Shown: positions 27,662 through 35,064 of the stretch, piece after piece
Layout: every line of letters starts with the position of its first letter
Position numbering within the stretch: position 1 is the stretch's first letter
NCBI GenBank assembly: GCA_949293325.1
Contig: CASFCZ010000009.1
Coordinates: 1 to 44,230, forward strand
Length of the DNA stretch: 44,230 bases
Reading direction: 5' to 3'
Source: an uncultured Eubacteriales bacterium
GTDB lineage: Bacteria; Bacillota; Clostridia; Lachnospirales; CAG-274
Notes under the pieces: generated by a model
What the model saw: the letters and a program-made list of their open reading frames with translations, nothing else
Database searches by the model: none
What the model was told of the DNA's origin: nothing
Translations under genes and position numbers: made by a program

Positions 27662-27863
27662 TTAAAAAATAAAATTTATAAATTTAAGATAATATTAATA
27701 TGATTATAGAATATACAAACTAAAATAATAAATTTTAAAATTTATAAACTAGAGTAATATAAATATAATATTAGTATTAAATTATTGATAATTATGATAA
27801 TATACAGAGAATTTAATATAGGCTTGATATAATAAGATAAAAGAGAATATAAAAAACGATAAA
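27662..27863. other. AT-rich spacer, no gene seen
   Basis: The roughly 200 bases are dominated by A and T with many short TATA-like strings. No open frame with a ribosome site, no repeat and no convincing promoter was found. Confidence 0.5.
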
Positions 27864-28289
27864 ATGCATGAGACGATAAGCAGCTATATTAACTATTCAA
27901 TACCGAATGACAGCAGGTTTAGCAGAGTACATAAGATAAATTGTTTTAAGTTTTAAAATTTTTCGCTGTCTGCGTCTATAGAGCAGGATAAGATATATAA
28001 AGATAGATTATATTCTTTTAATATAAGGAGTATAAGCAGTGAGTTAGTAATGCATATAGCTCATTCTTTGAAAAATAAGTGTGATAGCTTTGCTGTTGAA
28101 GGAATTTCCTGTAACAGGTACAGGTTCAATGTAATTGATAAACTTATCAGACTGACACCTGTTGTAATTACTTTGCAAAACGGTAAGTATCTGACATCAG
28201 ATGATAGTGATAAAATAAATCTTATAACAAAATGGATTGATGAACTGATACAGTTAAAGAAAAACAAGAGTTGTATTTTAATAGCGTAG
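27864..28289 (+). pseudogene. Possible small gene interrupted by one in-frame stop
   Basis: A single reading frame runs from ATG 27864 to TAA 28289 with just one stop (TAA at 27954-27956) inside it. The part after the stop stays open for 110 codons; its only usable start is ATG 28050, giving a 79-residue product that begins MHIAHSLKNKCDS. That ATG has AAGGAG nearly 20 bases upstream, which is too far for a good ribosome site, and there is no ATG, GTG or TTG between 27957 and 28050. The product has no recognised domain. Either an intact 79-residue protein starts at 28050 or a roughly 140-residue gene has been broken by a nonsense change. Confidence 0.4.
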
Positions 28290-28433
28290 TTGAAGTAATA
28301 GTAAAATAACAATAACTAAAGGAGCAAGGATTTATTTTAATGCAACAAAATATTCACCATCATTTGTGAAAATAAGTTTTGCAGGCATATTGTAATTACT
28401 GTTGAATATATTAGTACAAAGGAGGTTTTTGAA
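28290..28433. other. Leader region before the PdaB-like gene
   Basis: It holds a 9-codon ATG-to-stop frame encoding MQQNIHHHL at about 28340, and the ribosome site of the next gene. No sigma-A promoter with good spacing is visible, so a sporulation sigma factor may read this gene; I could not identify a convincing sigma-E or sigma-G site. Confidence 0.3.
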
Positions 28434-29258
28434 TTGAAAAATATAGTAAAAATTATTACAGTAAAAAACACGATTATTTTTCTGTTGATATTCTCATTGT
28501 TGTGTTGTGCCTTTGCTGTAAGACCATATATCGTCGAGCTGATAGCACCGGAAGCCCTTGAAACAGCTGCTGCAACAAAAAAATTGCCCATCTATTGTGT
28601 GGATACAGGAGTCCAAAAGAAGATAGCTATCAGCTTTGATGCCGCATGGGGAGCGGATGATACTGATGAATTACTTACCATACTAAAAAACAATGATGTA
28701 AAGGCAACCTTTTTTCTTTGTGGATATTGGGTTGACAAATATCCTGATGAAGTAAAAAAAATACATAATGAAGGTCATGACATAGGCAATCATAGCAATA
28801 CACATCCACATAGTTCTCAGCTTTCACTGGAAAAAAACAAGGAGAATATTATGGAAGCTCATAACAAGGTGAAGGACCTTCTGGGGATAGATATGAATTT
28901 GTATCGTCCACCATTCGGCGAGTATAATGATACGGTGCTTAACGCTGCTGAGGCTTGTGGATATTATCCTATACAATGGGATGTTGATAGCCTTGACTGG
29001 AAGGAATATGGCGTTCAGGATGAGATTGACAGGGTTCTTAACCACAAAAATCTGGGAAATGGCTCAATTATTTTGTTTCACAATGATGCCAAGTATACAC
29101 CGGATGCCTTAGACAGCATAATCAAAGGACTCAAGGAAAAGGGATATGAGATTGTACCTGTAAGTGAGTTGATTTATAAAGATAATTATTATATGAATCA
29201 TGAAGGCAGACAGATATATAACAGTGGTGAAACAACTACTATAGCACAGACAAATTAA
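28434..29258 (+). CDS. pdaB: Polysaccharide deacetylase, PdaB-like sporulation protein
   Basis: A 274-residue NodB-fold deacetylase with one N-terminal membrane anchor (about 10-32). Motifs in order: SFDAAWGADDT (motif 1, with the Ala-Ala-Trp variant typical of PdaB), IGNHSNTH (motif 2, metal His pair), RPPFGEY (motif 3), DVDSLDW (motif 4) and ILFHN (motif 5). PdaB removes acetyl or muramic side groups from spore peptidoglycan in Bacillus and is needed to keep spores stable. The start is TTG at 28434 with AAAGGAGG 8 bases upstream. The C terminus has a short Thr-containing tail (GETTTIAQT). A non-sporulation wall deacetylase is an alternative. Confidence 0.82.
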   Translation: MKNIVKIITVKNTIIFLLIFSLLCCAFAVRPYIVELIAPEALETAAATKKLPIYCVDTGVQKKIAISFDAAWGADDTDELLTILKNNDVKATFFLCGYWVDKYPDEVKKIHNEGHDIGNHSNTHPHSSQLSLEKNKENIMEAHNKVKDLLGIDMNLYRPPFGEYNDTVLNAAEACGYYPIQWDVDSLDWKEYGVQDEIDRVLNHKNLGNGSIILFHNDAKYTPDALDSIIKGLKEKGYEIVPVSELIYKDNYYMNHEGRQIYNSGETTTIAQTN

Positions 29259-29263
29259 AAAAA

Positions 29264-29314
29264 CCCGAGACCTTTATAGCCTTAAAAGATGTTGTGGGCT
29301 ATCTGGGTTTCGGG
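29264..29314. terminator. Convergent terminator between pdaB and pyrD
   Basis: CCCGAGACC at 29264-29272 pairs with GGTTTCGGG at 29306-29314, with an inner ATAGCC/GGCTAT stem. Seven A before the left arm make a T-run for the minus-strand pyrD transcript. Confidence 0.75.
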
Positions 29315-29340
29315 CTTTAATTATGTAAAATTCAGTTGTA

Positions 29341-30243
29341 TCAGTCAATAATGCCCCTTATTTCGCTAAGGTTATTAATATTCTGCTCTGTCATAAATTT
29401 TTCTATGCCATCAATTACATCCACTGTAGCAGTTGGATTAAAGAAGTTAGCTGTACCTATGGCAATACCTGTAGCACCTGCCATAATAAATTCAATGGCA
29501 TCCTCCCAGGTGGATATGCCACCAAGACCTATTACAGGCACATGAACACACTTACATACCTGATATACCATCCTCAGGGCAACTGGTTTAACAGCAGGAC
29601 CACTCATACCGCCTATCTTTCTGCTGAGTACAGGCTGCCTTCTGTAAATATCTATTTTCATACCTGTCAGGGTATTTATCAGGCTGAGGGCATCAGCTCC
29701 TCCGGCAACTGCTGCCTTTGCGGTTTCGGTAATATCGGTTACATTAGGACTAAGCTTGACTATAAGGGGCTTATCAGCCTCCTTTTTAACGGAGGATACT
29801 ACTTTTTCAATCATGCCACAGTCCGTACCGAAAGCCATACCTCCCTCTGATACATTTGGACAAGATATATTCAACTCAAGCATATCAACGTCTTCTCCAC
29901 GGAGACGTTTTACTACATTTACATATTCCTCAATAGAATGACCGCACACATTTACTATTATAGTAGTATCATACAGTCTTAAAAAAGGAAAATCATCTTT
30001 AATAAAGTAATCTACACCGGGATTTTGCAGACCTACACTGTTGAGCATACCGCCATACACCTCTGCAATACGTGGAGCATCATTACCTTTCCAGGGCTTG
30101 TCTGCAACGCCCTTTACAACAACTCCACCAAGTCGGTTAAGGTCCACAAATTCACCATATTCCCTGCCGCTTCCGAAAGTACCTGAGGCAGTCATTACCG
30201 GGTTTTTAAATTCTACTCCGCATATATTAACCTTAGTATTCAT
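29341..30243 (-). CDS. pyrD: Dihydroorotate dehydrogenase, NAD-linked class 1B catalytic subunit
   Basis: PyrD oxidises dihydroorotate to orotate in pyrimidine synthesis. The 300 residues form a TIM barrel holding FMN; FKNPVMTASGTFG at the N terminus, NISCPNVSEGG with the catalytic Cys of class 1 enzymes, and VIGLGGIS and GATGIAIGT in the phosphate-binding region are visible. Class 1B is indicated by the adjacent PyrK subunit. The ATG at 30243 overlaps the pyrK stop (TAATG) with GAGGTGG 7 bases upstream, so translation is coupled; a TTG two codons earlier is less likely. Other pyr genes are not in the window. Confidence 0.95.
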   Translation of the reverse strand: MNTKVNICGVEFKNPVMTASGTFGSGREYGEFVDLNRLGGVVVKGVADKPWKGNDAPRIAEVYGGMLNSVGLQNPGVDYFIKDDFPFLRLYDTTIIVNVCGHSIEEYVNVVKRLRGEDVDMLELNISCPNVSEGGMAFGTDCGMIEKVVSSVKKEADKPLIVKLSPNVTDITETAKAAVAGGADALSLINTLTGMKIDIYRRQPVLSRKIGGMSGPAVKPVALRMVYQVCKCVHVPVIGLGGISTWEDAIEFIMAGATGIAIGTANFFNPTATVDVIDGIEKFMTEQNINNLSEIRGIID

Positions 30244-31001
30244 TACCAAACCACCTCTCTGCCTTCAAATACGGGACCGTCCTTACATACTTTTTTATGC
30301 TCCCAGTCATCACCCTTTTTAATCTTAACCACACAGCCTACGCAGGCACCAATACCGCATGCCATGCGTTCTTCCATGGATACCTGACATTCAATATCCT
30401 TTTCTATGGCATATTCAGTTAAAAATTTAAGCATTATCTTGGGTCCGCAGGAGTATACTACATCTGCACTCAAATTTTCCTGTCTTAAAAGTTCAACGGC
30501 ATTCCCTTTAAAGCCTGCACTGCCATCATCTGTTGCAGTGTAAACTGTTGCCCCTAAAGCTTTGAATTCATCCACAAGTACAAGAAGATCCTTATTTCTG
30601 GCGGCCAGTACAACTGTCACTTTTCCCCCTAGCTGTTTTGCTGTTTCAAGGAGTGGGGGAATGCCTATACCGCCTCCTACAAGTAATGAGGTCTTATTGT
30701 GTTTTAAATTATAACCGTTTCCGCATGGACCAAGGAGCTTTATTTCATCTCCGGAAGTGAGCTTGGAAAAAATCTCTGTTCCTTTGCCGACTACCTGATA
30801 TACCAGACGGAGCTTGTCCTCCATAATTTCACATATACTTATGGGTCTTGCAAGAAGCAGGTCCCTTCTGCCTGTATATACCTCTACAAATTGTCCGGGT
30901 ACAGCCTGGGATGATATTTTCGGACATTCCAGAACCAGATCATATATATTAGCGGTAATATTTTTTGAGGATACTACCTTTGCCATTTCGACGCTTTTCA
31001 T
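30243..31001 (-). CDS. pyrK: Dihydroorotate dehydrogenase electron-transfer subunit
   Basis: PyrK carries FAD and a [2Fe-2S] cluster and passes electrons from PyrD to NAD. The 252 residues show an FAD-binding beta-barrel with RPISICE, a nucleotide-binding segment LLVGGGIGIPPLL, and a C-terminal cluster motif ACGIGACVGC followed later by VCKDGPVF, giving the four cysteine ligands. Length is typical. The ATG has GGGAGG about 6 bases upstream. A promoter with flanking inverted repeats sits directly upstream. Confidence 0.95.
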   Translation of the reverse strand: MKSVEMAKVVSSKNITANIYDLVLECPKISSQAVPGQFVEVYTGRRDLLLARPISICEIMEDKLRLVYQVVGKGTEIFSKLTSGDEIKLLGPCGNGYNLKHNKTSLLVGGGIGIPPLLETAKQLGGKVTVVLAARNKDLLVLVDEFKALGATVYTATDDGSAGFKGNAVELLRQENLSADVVYSCGPKIMLKFLTEYAIEKDIECQVSMEERMACGIGACVGCVVKIKKGDDWEHKKVCKDGPVFEGREVVW

Positions 31002-31014
31002 TTTATACCTCCCA

Positions 31015-31062
31015 TGTAAATTCCTATAGACTTATTTTAATCTAATTTATGGGAATTTACAA
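31015..31062 (-). promoter_or_regulatory. pyrK promoter with flanking inverted repeat
   Basis: Minus strand: TTGTAA, 17-base spacer, TAAAAT (31062 down to 31034). A perfect 10-bp inverted repeat, TGTAAATTCC at 31015-31024 and GGAATTTACA at 31052-31061, places one arm over the -35 and the other just past the expected start of transcription. The arrangement is operator-like. Confidence 0.55.
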
Positions 31063-31071
31063 GAGTAAAAG

Positions 31072-31446
31072 CTATTCTTTATCCTTCCTTTTGCTTTTGT
31101 AACCTATCCATACTTCTCTTATGCCCATAAACAGCAAAAACCAGCCAAACATTGTTCTGAGAACACCGTTGTCAAGCCCTAATGCAAGCAGTGAACCTGC
31201 CACTGCACCCAGTATGCCAAGGGGAATAATCCCACGGACGGTTTTTTTCTCTATTCTGCCTGCCTTAATATGGGTTATAAGGGCAATGGAGGCTGTGGGA
31301 ATAAAGTATATAAGGTTTATGCTTTGTACGGTCTTTTGGGGCATATCAAAAAACAGACTTAATACAGGTATCAATACCGTACCGCCACCGATACCCATTC
31401 CCCCTATTATTCCAGATAAAAGTCCTGTTATAAATAACCATATCAT
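31072..31446 (-). CDS. Half-size TauE/SafE-family membrane protein (second half)
   Basis: A 124-residue membrane protein with about four helices, equivalent to one half of a TauE/SafE anion exporter. It starts with the family loop GIIGGMGIGGGTVLIPVL and ends in a basic tail. Full-length relatives carry two such halves in about 250 residues; here each half is a separate gene four bases apart. Members move sulfite, sulfoacetate or other small organic anions, but the substrate here cannot be told. It probably pairs with the product of 31451-31804. Confidence 0.8.
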   Translation of the reverse strand: MIWLFITGLLSGIIGGMGIGGGTVLIPVLSLFFDMPQKTVQSINLIYFIPTASIALITHIKAGRIEKKTVRGIIPLGILGAVAGSLLALGLDNGVLRTMFGWFLLFMGIREVWIGYKSKRKDKE

Positions 31447-31450
31447 TCTA

Positions 31451-31804
31451 TCACCATATCATTCTTATTGCACCTGCAAGCATACAAAGTCCGAATACAA
31501 TATGCAGGTATTTGGAACTGATCTTTCCTAAAAGTTTTGCACCTATAAAGCCTCCTATTATACCTCCGCAAGATACATAAAGCAGGCTTTTGATATCCAC
31601 ATCAAGCTTGCCTATATAAAGTACAGCACTTATTACGGAAAGAGGCAAAATAACGGCTATTGCACTTGCATGAGCCTTTTGTGGTATGGTTTTTAAAAAT
31701 TTTTCCATACAAGGCACCAGTACCGTTCCCCCTCCTGAACCGAAAAGACCGTTAACAAAGCCTGTAATAACACCTATAAGGGCATATTTAATATTGTTTT
31801 TCAT
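31451..31804 (-). CDS. Half-size TauE/SafE-family membrane protein (first half)
   Basis: A 117-residue membrane protein with about four helices and the loop GLFGSGGGTVLVP. The start at 31804 (MKNNIK) is chosen because AGGTGA sits 4 bases upstream; the longer open frame upstream runs into the hairpin repeat and encodes an artefactual extension. It lies four bases ahead of its sister gene, giving a two-gene split transporter. The upstream DNA is the hairpin cluster, so any promoter lies in or beside that repeat. Confidence 0.8.
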   Translation of the reverse strand: MKNNIKYALIGVITGFVNGLFGSGGGTVLVPCMEKFLKTIPQKAHASAIAVILPLSVISAVLYIGKLDVDIKSLLYVSCGGIIGGFIGAKLLGKISSKYLHIVFGLCMLAGAIRMIW

Positions 31805-31854
31805 AAAATCACCTATGGATAGTATGTACAGAAAACTTTGTTGTATACAAAAAA

Positions 31855-32212
31855 GGCGGCTGTCAGCCGCCACAGACTATCAATAAGCCTATAAAAGGTT
31901 GTTTTTTGAAATTACAATATCTAGACTGCATTTTCAGGCGACTTTAAGCGTCACAGACTTTAATTATGAGCCGAAAGAGAGCAATTCGGGCGGTGAAACA
32001 GACTTTTTATCGTAGATAAAAAGCTCTGATCCGCAGGACGGGCTTTGCCCGTTCGAGGGTATAGTGAGAGTTTCTCAAGGGGCTTTAATCCCCTTGAGGA
32101 ACGGTTCACTACTTTCAATGGTGGGTACGTTAGTACCCCTACTGCAAGAAATGGTTTCATTTCTTGCAAGCGTGTCGACTTTTTCGACACGCTGAGGCGG
32201 CTGTCAGCCGCC
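31855..32212. repeat. Cluster of at least eight perfect hairpins (modular repeat element)
   Basis: Within 358 bases there are perfect stems at: 31855-31871 (GGCGGC, loop TGTCA), 32003-32023 (CTTTTTATC), 32038-32052 (ACGGGC), 32074-32098 (CTCAAGGGG), 32123-32138 (GGGTAC), 32144-32167 (GCAAGAAATG), 32170-32192 (GCGTGTCGA) and 32196-32212 (GGCGGC, loop TGTCA, identical to the first). A 5-bp stem at 31971-31989 is weaker. The words CACAGACT after the first hairpin and again at about 31952 suggest internal repetition. Part of it recurs at 32-86. It is not coding; the open frame across it is chance. Confidence 0.85.
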
Positions 32213-32782
32213 AAGGGTATTTATTCTGTTGTAGTTGTTATCCTCATGTAAGGGGTGAAGAAGGGCACGTCTGAAGCTTGAAGAAAAATCAATAAGATAT
32301 ATAGTCAGAAGTACCAATGCAACAATACGACCGTAGGAAGGGTAGTAAAAGTTTACGATATGTTCCACAGCCGGCTGGAAAAATGTAAATGTACACATTG
32401 ACATGATACCCCAGCACAGGGAACTTTCAAGACATATAACTCCATGATAGTTGAATTTTTTATTATTATAATTCCACCAAAAACCTCCGAAAATATGTGT
32501 CATTATCTTGGCGGTTATAAATTCAAGTATCGTTGCCATTATCATGCCACACAAAAATAAAGCTCCGTAGTTGCCTGATAATGGATTAAGAAATATATAT
32601 ACAGACAGGGCTCCCAGTCCGTAAATTATACAGAAAGGACCTCTGGTAAAGCCTCGATTGGTTATAGCTCTGTTTTCATAGGTCATTACTATACTCTCAA
32701 ATACCCAACCTAAAAAGCTGTATACAAAAAAGCAGTTCAAGAGATAGAACAGCTCCATATTCGTTATTGGTTTAAAAGGCAT
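32204..32782 (-). CDS. CmpB-type putative ABC transporter permease (PF06541-like)
   Basis: A 192-residue membrane protein with five or six helices. It has features of the putative ABC-transporter-type membrane protein family common in Clostridia: FLGWVFES near residue 20, RGFTRGPFCIIYG near 43 and GGFWWNYNNKKFNYHGVICL near 90. The family has no firm function and usually lacks a neighbouring ATPase, as here. The ATG at 32782 has AAGGGTGG 4 bases upstream. The stop codon and the last two Gly codons lie inside the outermost hairpin of the repeat cluster, so the C terminus may have been altered by repeat insertion. Confidence 0.8.
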   Translation of the reverse strand: MPFKPITNMELFYLLNCFFVYSFLGWVFESIVMTYENRAITNRGFTRGPFCIIYGLGALSVYIFLNPLSGNYGALFLCGMIMATILEFITAKIMTHIFGGFWWNYNNKKFNYHGVICLESSLCWGIMSMCTFTFFQPAVEHIVNFYYPSYGRIVALVLLTIYLIDFSSSFRRALLHPLHEDNNYNRINTLGG

Positions 32783-32886
32783 AATACCACCCTTAAATAA
32801 TTAGTTACGTTAATTTTATTACATTTTATCTAAAAAATCAATATTTTATTGTGTATTTGAACAAGTATAATACAGACAATGGTAGT

Positions 32887-33354
32887 TTATACCCTCAGGG
32901 TTTGTTTAAAGTCCTTAGCTGCTTCACGCTGCTGATCCTTTTTTGCTATATCCTGTCGCTTGTCATATAGTTTTTTACCCTTTGCAACGCCTATATCTAC
33001 CTTTACAAGACTGCCCTTAAAGTATATTTTAAGTGGTACAAGGGTTAGTCCCTGGGTTGTAATCACACCGATAAGTTTGTTTATCTCATACTTGTGTAAA
33101 AGCAGTTTTCTGTCGGCAAGGGGGTCATGATTAAAGATATTGCCGTGATCGTATGGGCTTATGTGCATACCCTTTATAAATGCCTCGCTGTTTTCAATTT
33201 TAATGTAACTGTCCTTAAGATTGCAGCGACCTGCTCTGAGGGATTTTATTTCCGTACCCGTAAGAACAATGCCTGCCTGATAGGTTTCCAGAATATAGTA
33301 GTCGTGATATGCCTTTTTGTTTTGAGATATAAGTTTTATTGATTCCTTAGCCAT
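32887..33354 (-). CDS. smpB: SsrA-binding protein SmpB
   Basis: SmpB binds tmRNA and directs it to stalled ribosomes for trans-translation. The 155 residues match the family: [43 protein letters not shown] and the basic tail GKKLYDKRQ near the end, with the C-terminal helix expected in the decoding centre. The ATG at 33354 has AAGGAGC 9 bases upstream and overlaps the end of the PHP gene by 8 bases; the longer open frame upstream is overlap only. No tmRNA gene is seen nearby. Confidence 0.95.
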   Translation of the reverse strand: MAKESIKLISQNKKAYHDYYILETYQAGIVLTGTEIKSLRAGRCNLKDSYIKIENSEAFIKGMHISPYDHGNIFNHDPLADRKLLLHKYEINKLIGVITTQGLTLVPLKIYFKGSLVKVDIGVAKGKKLYDKRQDIAKKDQQREAAKDFKQTLRV

Positions 33355-34195
33355 TTTGCAATGCTCCTTCCAATTTGTCCAGTATATTGTACGGAACCAT
33401 AAGTCTGCCGTAACCGCTACCCAGTTCAAGTCCCTTTTTATTCTCACCGTGGAAGTCACTGCCTCCTGAAAGGAGTAATCCGTTGTTATCCGCAAGTTGA
33501 ATAATGTATCTGGTGTCAGCCCCAGAGTGGGTTGAATAATACGCCTCTATGCCTGTAAGACCACACCCCTTTAAATCGGCAACTATCCTTTCAAGAAAGG
33601 ACCTGCTTATTTTATAAAGCAGTGGGTGAGCCATTATAGCCAATCCTCCGCAGTTTCTTATCATTTCAATGGATTTCTCACAGCTTGGTAATTTGCGGGG
33701 AATATATGCTTTGCAGCCTGTGCCGATATACCTGTCAAAGGCTTCATTTGTTGAGGTTATGTATCCCTTTTTCAACATTAATGCTGCAAAGTGTGCTCTT
33801 GTTATAGTGCCTCCCCGGGATATTTCGTTAAGTTCTTCCATATTAAGTTCTATACCAAAGCCTTTAAGCTTATCAATCATTTGCTGATTTCTTTCGCTTC
33901 GATTTAACCGCAGTTCCTTAAGCCAGGACAGTAAGGCGGTATCCTCAGGATTAATAAAAAGTCCTACAAGGTGTATTTCAATATCATCATAACAGGAGGA
34001 TATTTCAATCCCCGGTATTACACGTATATTTTTATCATTACCTGCTTTGATAGCCGCATCTATTCCTGCTGTAGTGTCGTGATCTGTAACGGCAATGGCA
34101 GCAAGTCCCTTCTTTGAAGCAAGTTCAATCAACTCGTCGGGGGTATATGTGCCGTCAGAGGCAGTGGTGTGTGTATGCAAGTCAATAGTTTTCAT
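33347..34195 (-). CDS. PHP-domain phosphoesterase (RNase AM/TrpH-like)
   Basis: A 282-residue PHP-superfamily metal-dependent phosphoesterase. Metal-ligand motifs are present: DLHTHT at residue 5, AVTDHDTT near 35, PGIEISS near 61, MAHPLL near 191 and GGSDFHG near 244. Relatives act on short 5'-phosphorylated RNA or on 3',5'-bisphosphorylated nucleotides, so a role in RNA or nucleotide turnover is likely. GAGGTGA precedes the ATG, and a good promoter is just upstream. It overlaps smpB by 8 bases, so the two form an operon. Confidence 0.9.
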   Translation of the reverse strand: MKTIDLHTHTTASDGTYTPDELIELASKKGLAAIAVTDHDTTAGIDAAIKAGNDKNIRVIPGIEISSCYDDIEIHLVGLFINPEDTALLSWLKELRLNRSERNQQMIDKLKGFGIELNMEELNEISRGGTITRAHFAALMLKKGYITSTNEAFDRYIGTGCKAYIPRKLPSCEKSIEMIRNCGGLAIMAHPLLYKISRSFLERIVADLKGCGLTGIEAYYSTHSGADTRYIIQLADNNGLLLSGGSDFHGENKKGLELGSGYGRLMVPYNILDKLEGALQNG

Positions 34196-34209
34196 TTAAA
34201 TCACCTCAA

Positions 34210-34238
34210 ACTATAACATATTTTAAACTTTTAATCAA
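34210..34238 (-). promoter_or_regulatory. Promoter for the PHP-smpB operon
   Basis: Minus strand: TTGATT, 17-base spacer, TATAGT, close to the ribosome site of the gene at 34195; the leader would be very short. Confidence 0.65.
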
Positions 34239-34285
34239 TATATATTAGTAACGATACTTTTCTATCTATAAGGGAGGCGTATTTT

Positions 34286-34666
34286 GTGAAGGGAAAAAAA
34301 ATAGTCCTTGCCCCTGTAAGTGGTGCCGTAACTGCCTATGCCATAACATTCATGGTATTTATTGTATACGCCCTTTTGCTTACATATACCGGAATAAGTG
34401 AAAAAAACAATACAGCTGTGGTACTTGTTACCATGGCAGTGTCACTTATTGCAGGTGGTGTAAAAAGTGCCATGTCTGCAAGACAAAGGGGGCTGGTATG
34501 GGGTGTTGTAACGGGTGTGTTATATGTTGCCGTCATGGTTGCCGCAGGTCTGTTCCTTATCCCTGGTTATACTCTGGGCAGCAAAACACTTGTCTGCCTG
34601 CTGCTGGGTATAGGTTCAGGTGGCCTGGGGGGAGTTATCGGTGTTAATCTGTTTTGCAGAAAGTAG
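34286..34666 (+). CDS. TIGR04086-family small membrane protein
   Basis: A 126-residue membrane protein with four helices and Gly-rich turns (GAVTAYAITF, LIAGGVKSAMSARQRG, GGLGGVIGVN). It fits the small membrane family that commonly lies beside the SCIFF genes in Clostridia. No function is known; a link to SCIFF export or to Sec is only suggested by position. The start is GTG at 34286 with AGGGAGG 6-8 bases upstream. SCIFF has its own promoter downstream, so the two are not necessarily co-transcribed. Confidence 0.8.
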   Translation: MKGKKIVLAPVSGAVTAYAITFMVFIVYALLLTYTGISEKNNTAVVLVTMAVSLIAGGVKSAMSARQRGLVWGVVTGVLYVAVMVAAGLFLIPGYTLGSKTLVCLLLGIGSGGLGGVIGVNLFCRK

Positions 34667-34747
34667 TTTCAACCAGCCTATAATACTATATTTAGGATAA
34701 AAATACAAGTTGTGTTGTCAAATAAATGTAAATGTGCTAAATAAAAC

Positions 34748-34776
34748 TTGCATATATCCCTCCCCTATGATATAAT
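34748..34776 (+). promoter_or_regulatory. Promoter for the SCIFF precursor
   Basis: TTGCAT, 17-base spacer, TATAAT, giving a leader of about 55 bases ending in AATAGGAGG before the ATG at 34839. Confidence 0.8.
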
Positions 34777-34838
34777 AATTACGATTTAACAGGAGTTTAT
34801 CTCAATAAATAATATTGTTTAATAGGAGGATCTTTATT

Positions 34839-34979
34839 ATGAAGCATATCAACACTTTAAACACAAAGTTACTTCAGAACACTGTTGCTAAGGGTGGTTG
34901 CGGCGAATGTCAGACATCCTGTCAGTCAGCTTGCAAGACATCCTGCACCGTAGCTAACCAGGCTTGCGAAAACAAGTAA
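34839..34979 (+). CDS. scfA: SCIFF six-cysteine ranthipeptide precursor
   Basis: A 46-residue precursor beginning MKHINTLNTKLLQ, a conserved leader read by the maturase, followed by a core with six cysteines at positions 21, 24, 28, 32, 36 and 43. This matches the 'six cysteines in forty-five residues' family. The cysteines are cross-linked by the radical SAM enzyme through thioether bonds to non-alpha carbons of acceptor residues, often Thr; Thr26, Thr34 and Thr37 are candidates here. The mature peptide's role is not settled; quorum or redox signalling has been proposed for relatives. AGGAGG lies 7 bases upstream. A terminator-like hairpin separates it from the maturase. Confidence 0.95.
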   Translation: MKHINTLNTKLLQNTVAKGGCGECQTSCQSACKTSCTVANQACENK

Positions 34980-35005
34980 TTATTTAGTTGCATAGCTATC
35001 CATTA

Positions 35006-35039
35006 AATTAAGGGGTGCATTGGTACCTCTTAATTTTTT
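35006..35039 (+). terminator. Attenuator-like hairpin between SCIFF precursor and maturase
   Basis: AATTAAGGGGT (from 35006) pairs with ACCTCTTAATT (to 35035) with a wobble, followed by six T. It should reduce read-through so that precursor RNA exceeds maturase RNA. Confidence 0.75.
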
Positions 35040-35064
35040 GTGTTTTGAAAGGAGTTATTTACTT

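Noticed and set aside
31855..32212. CRISPR array
   Set aside because: The stems differ from one another and there are no uniform repeats or spacers, and no cas genes.
31960..32214. 84-codon open frame across the hairpin cluster
   Set aside because: It is formed wholly by the hairpin repeat and no start signal precedes it. The N-terminal extension of the TauE-like gene at 31805-31873 was dropped for the same reason.
32204..33354. tmRNA gene beside smpB
   Set aside because: The gap downstream of smpB is about 100 bases and no tRNA-like ends or tag reading frame are seen.
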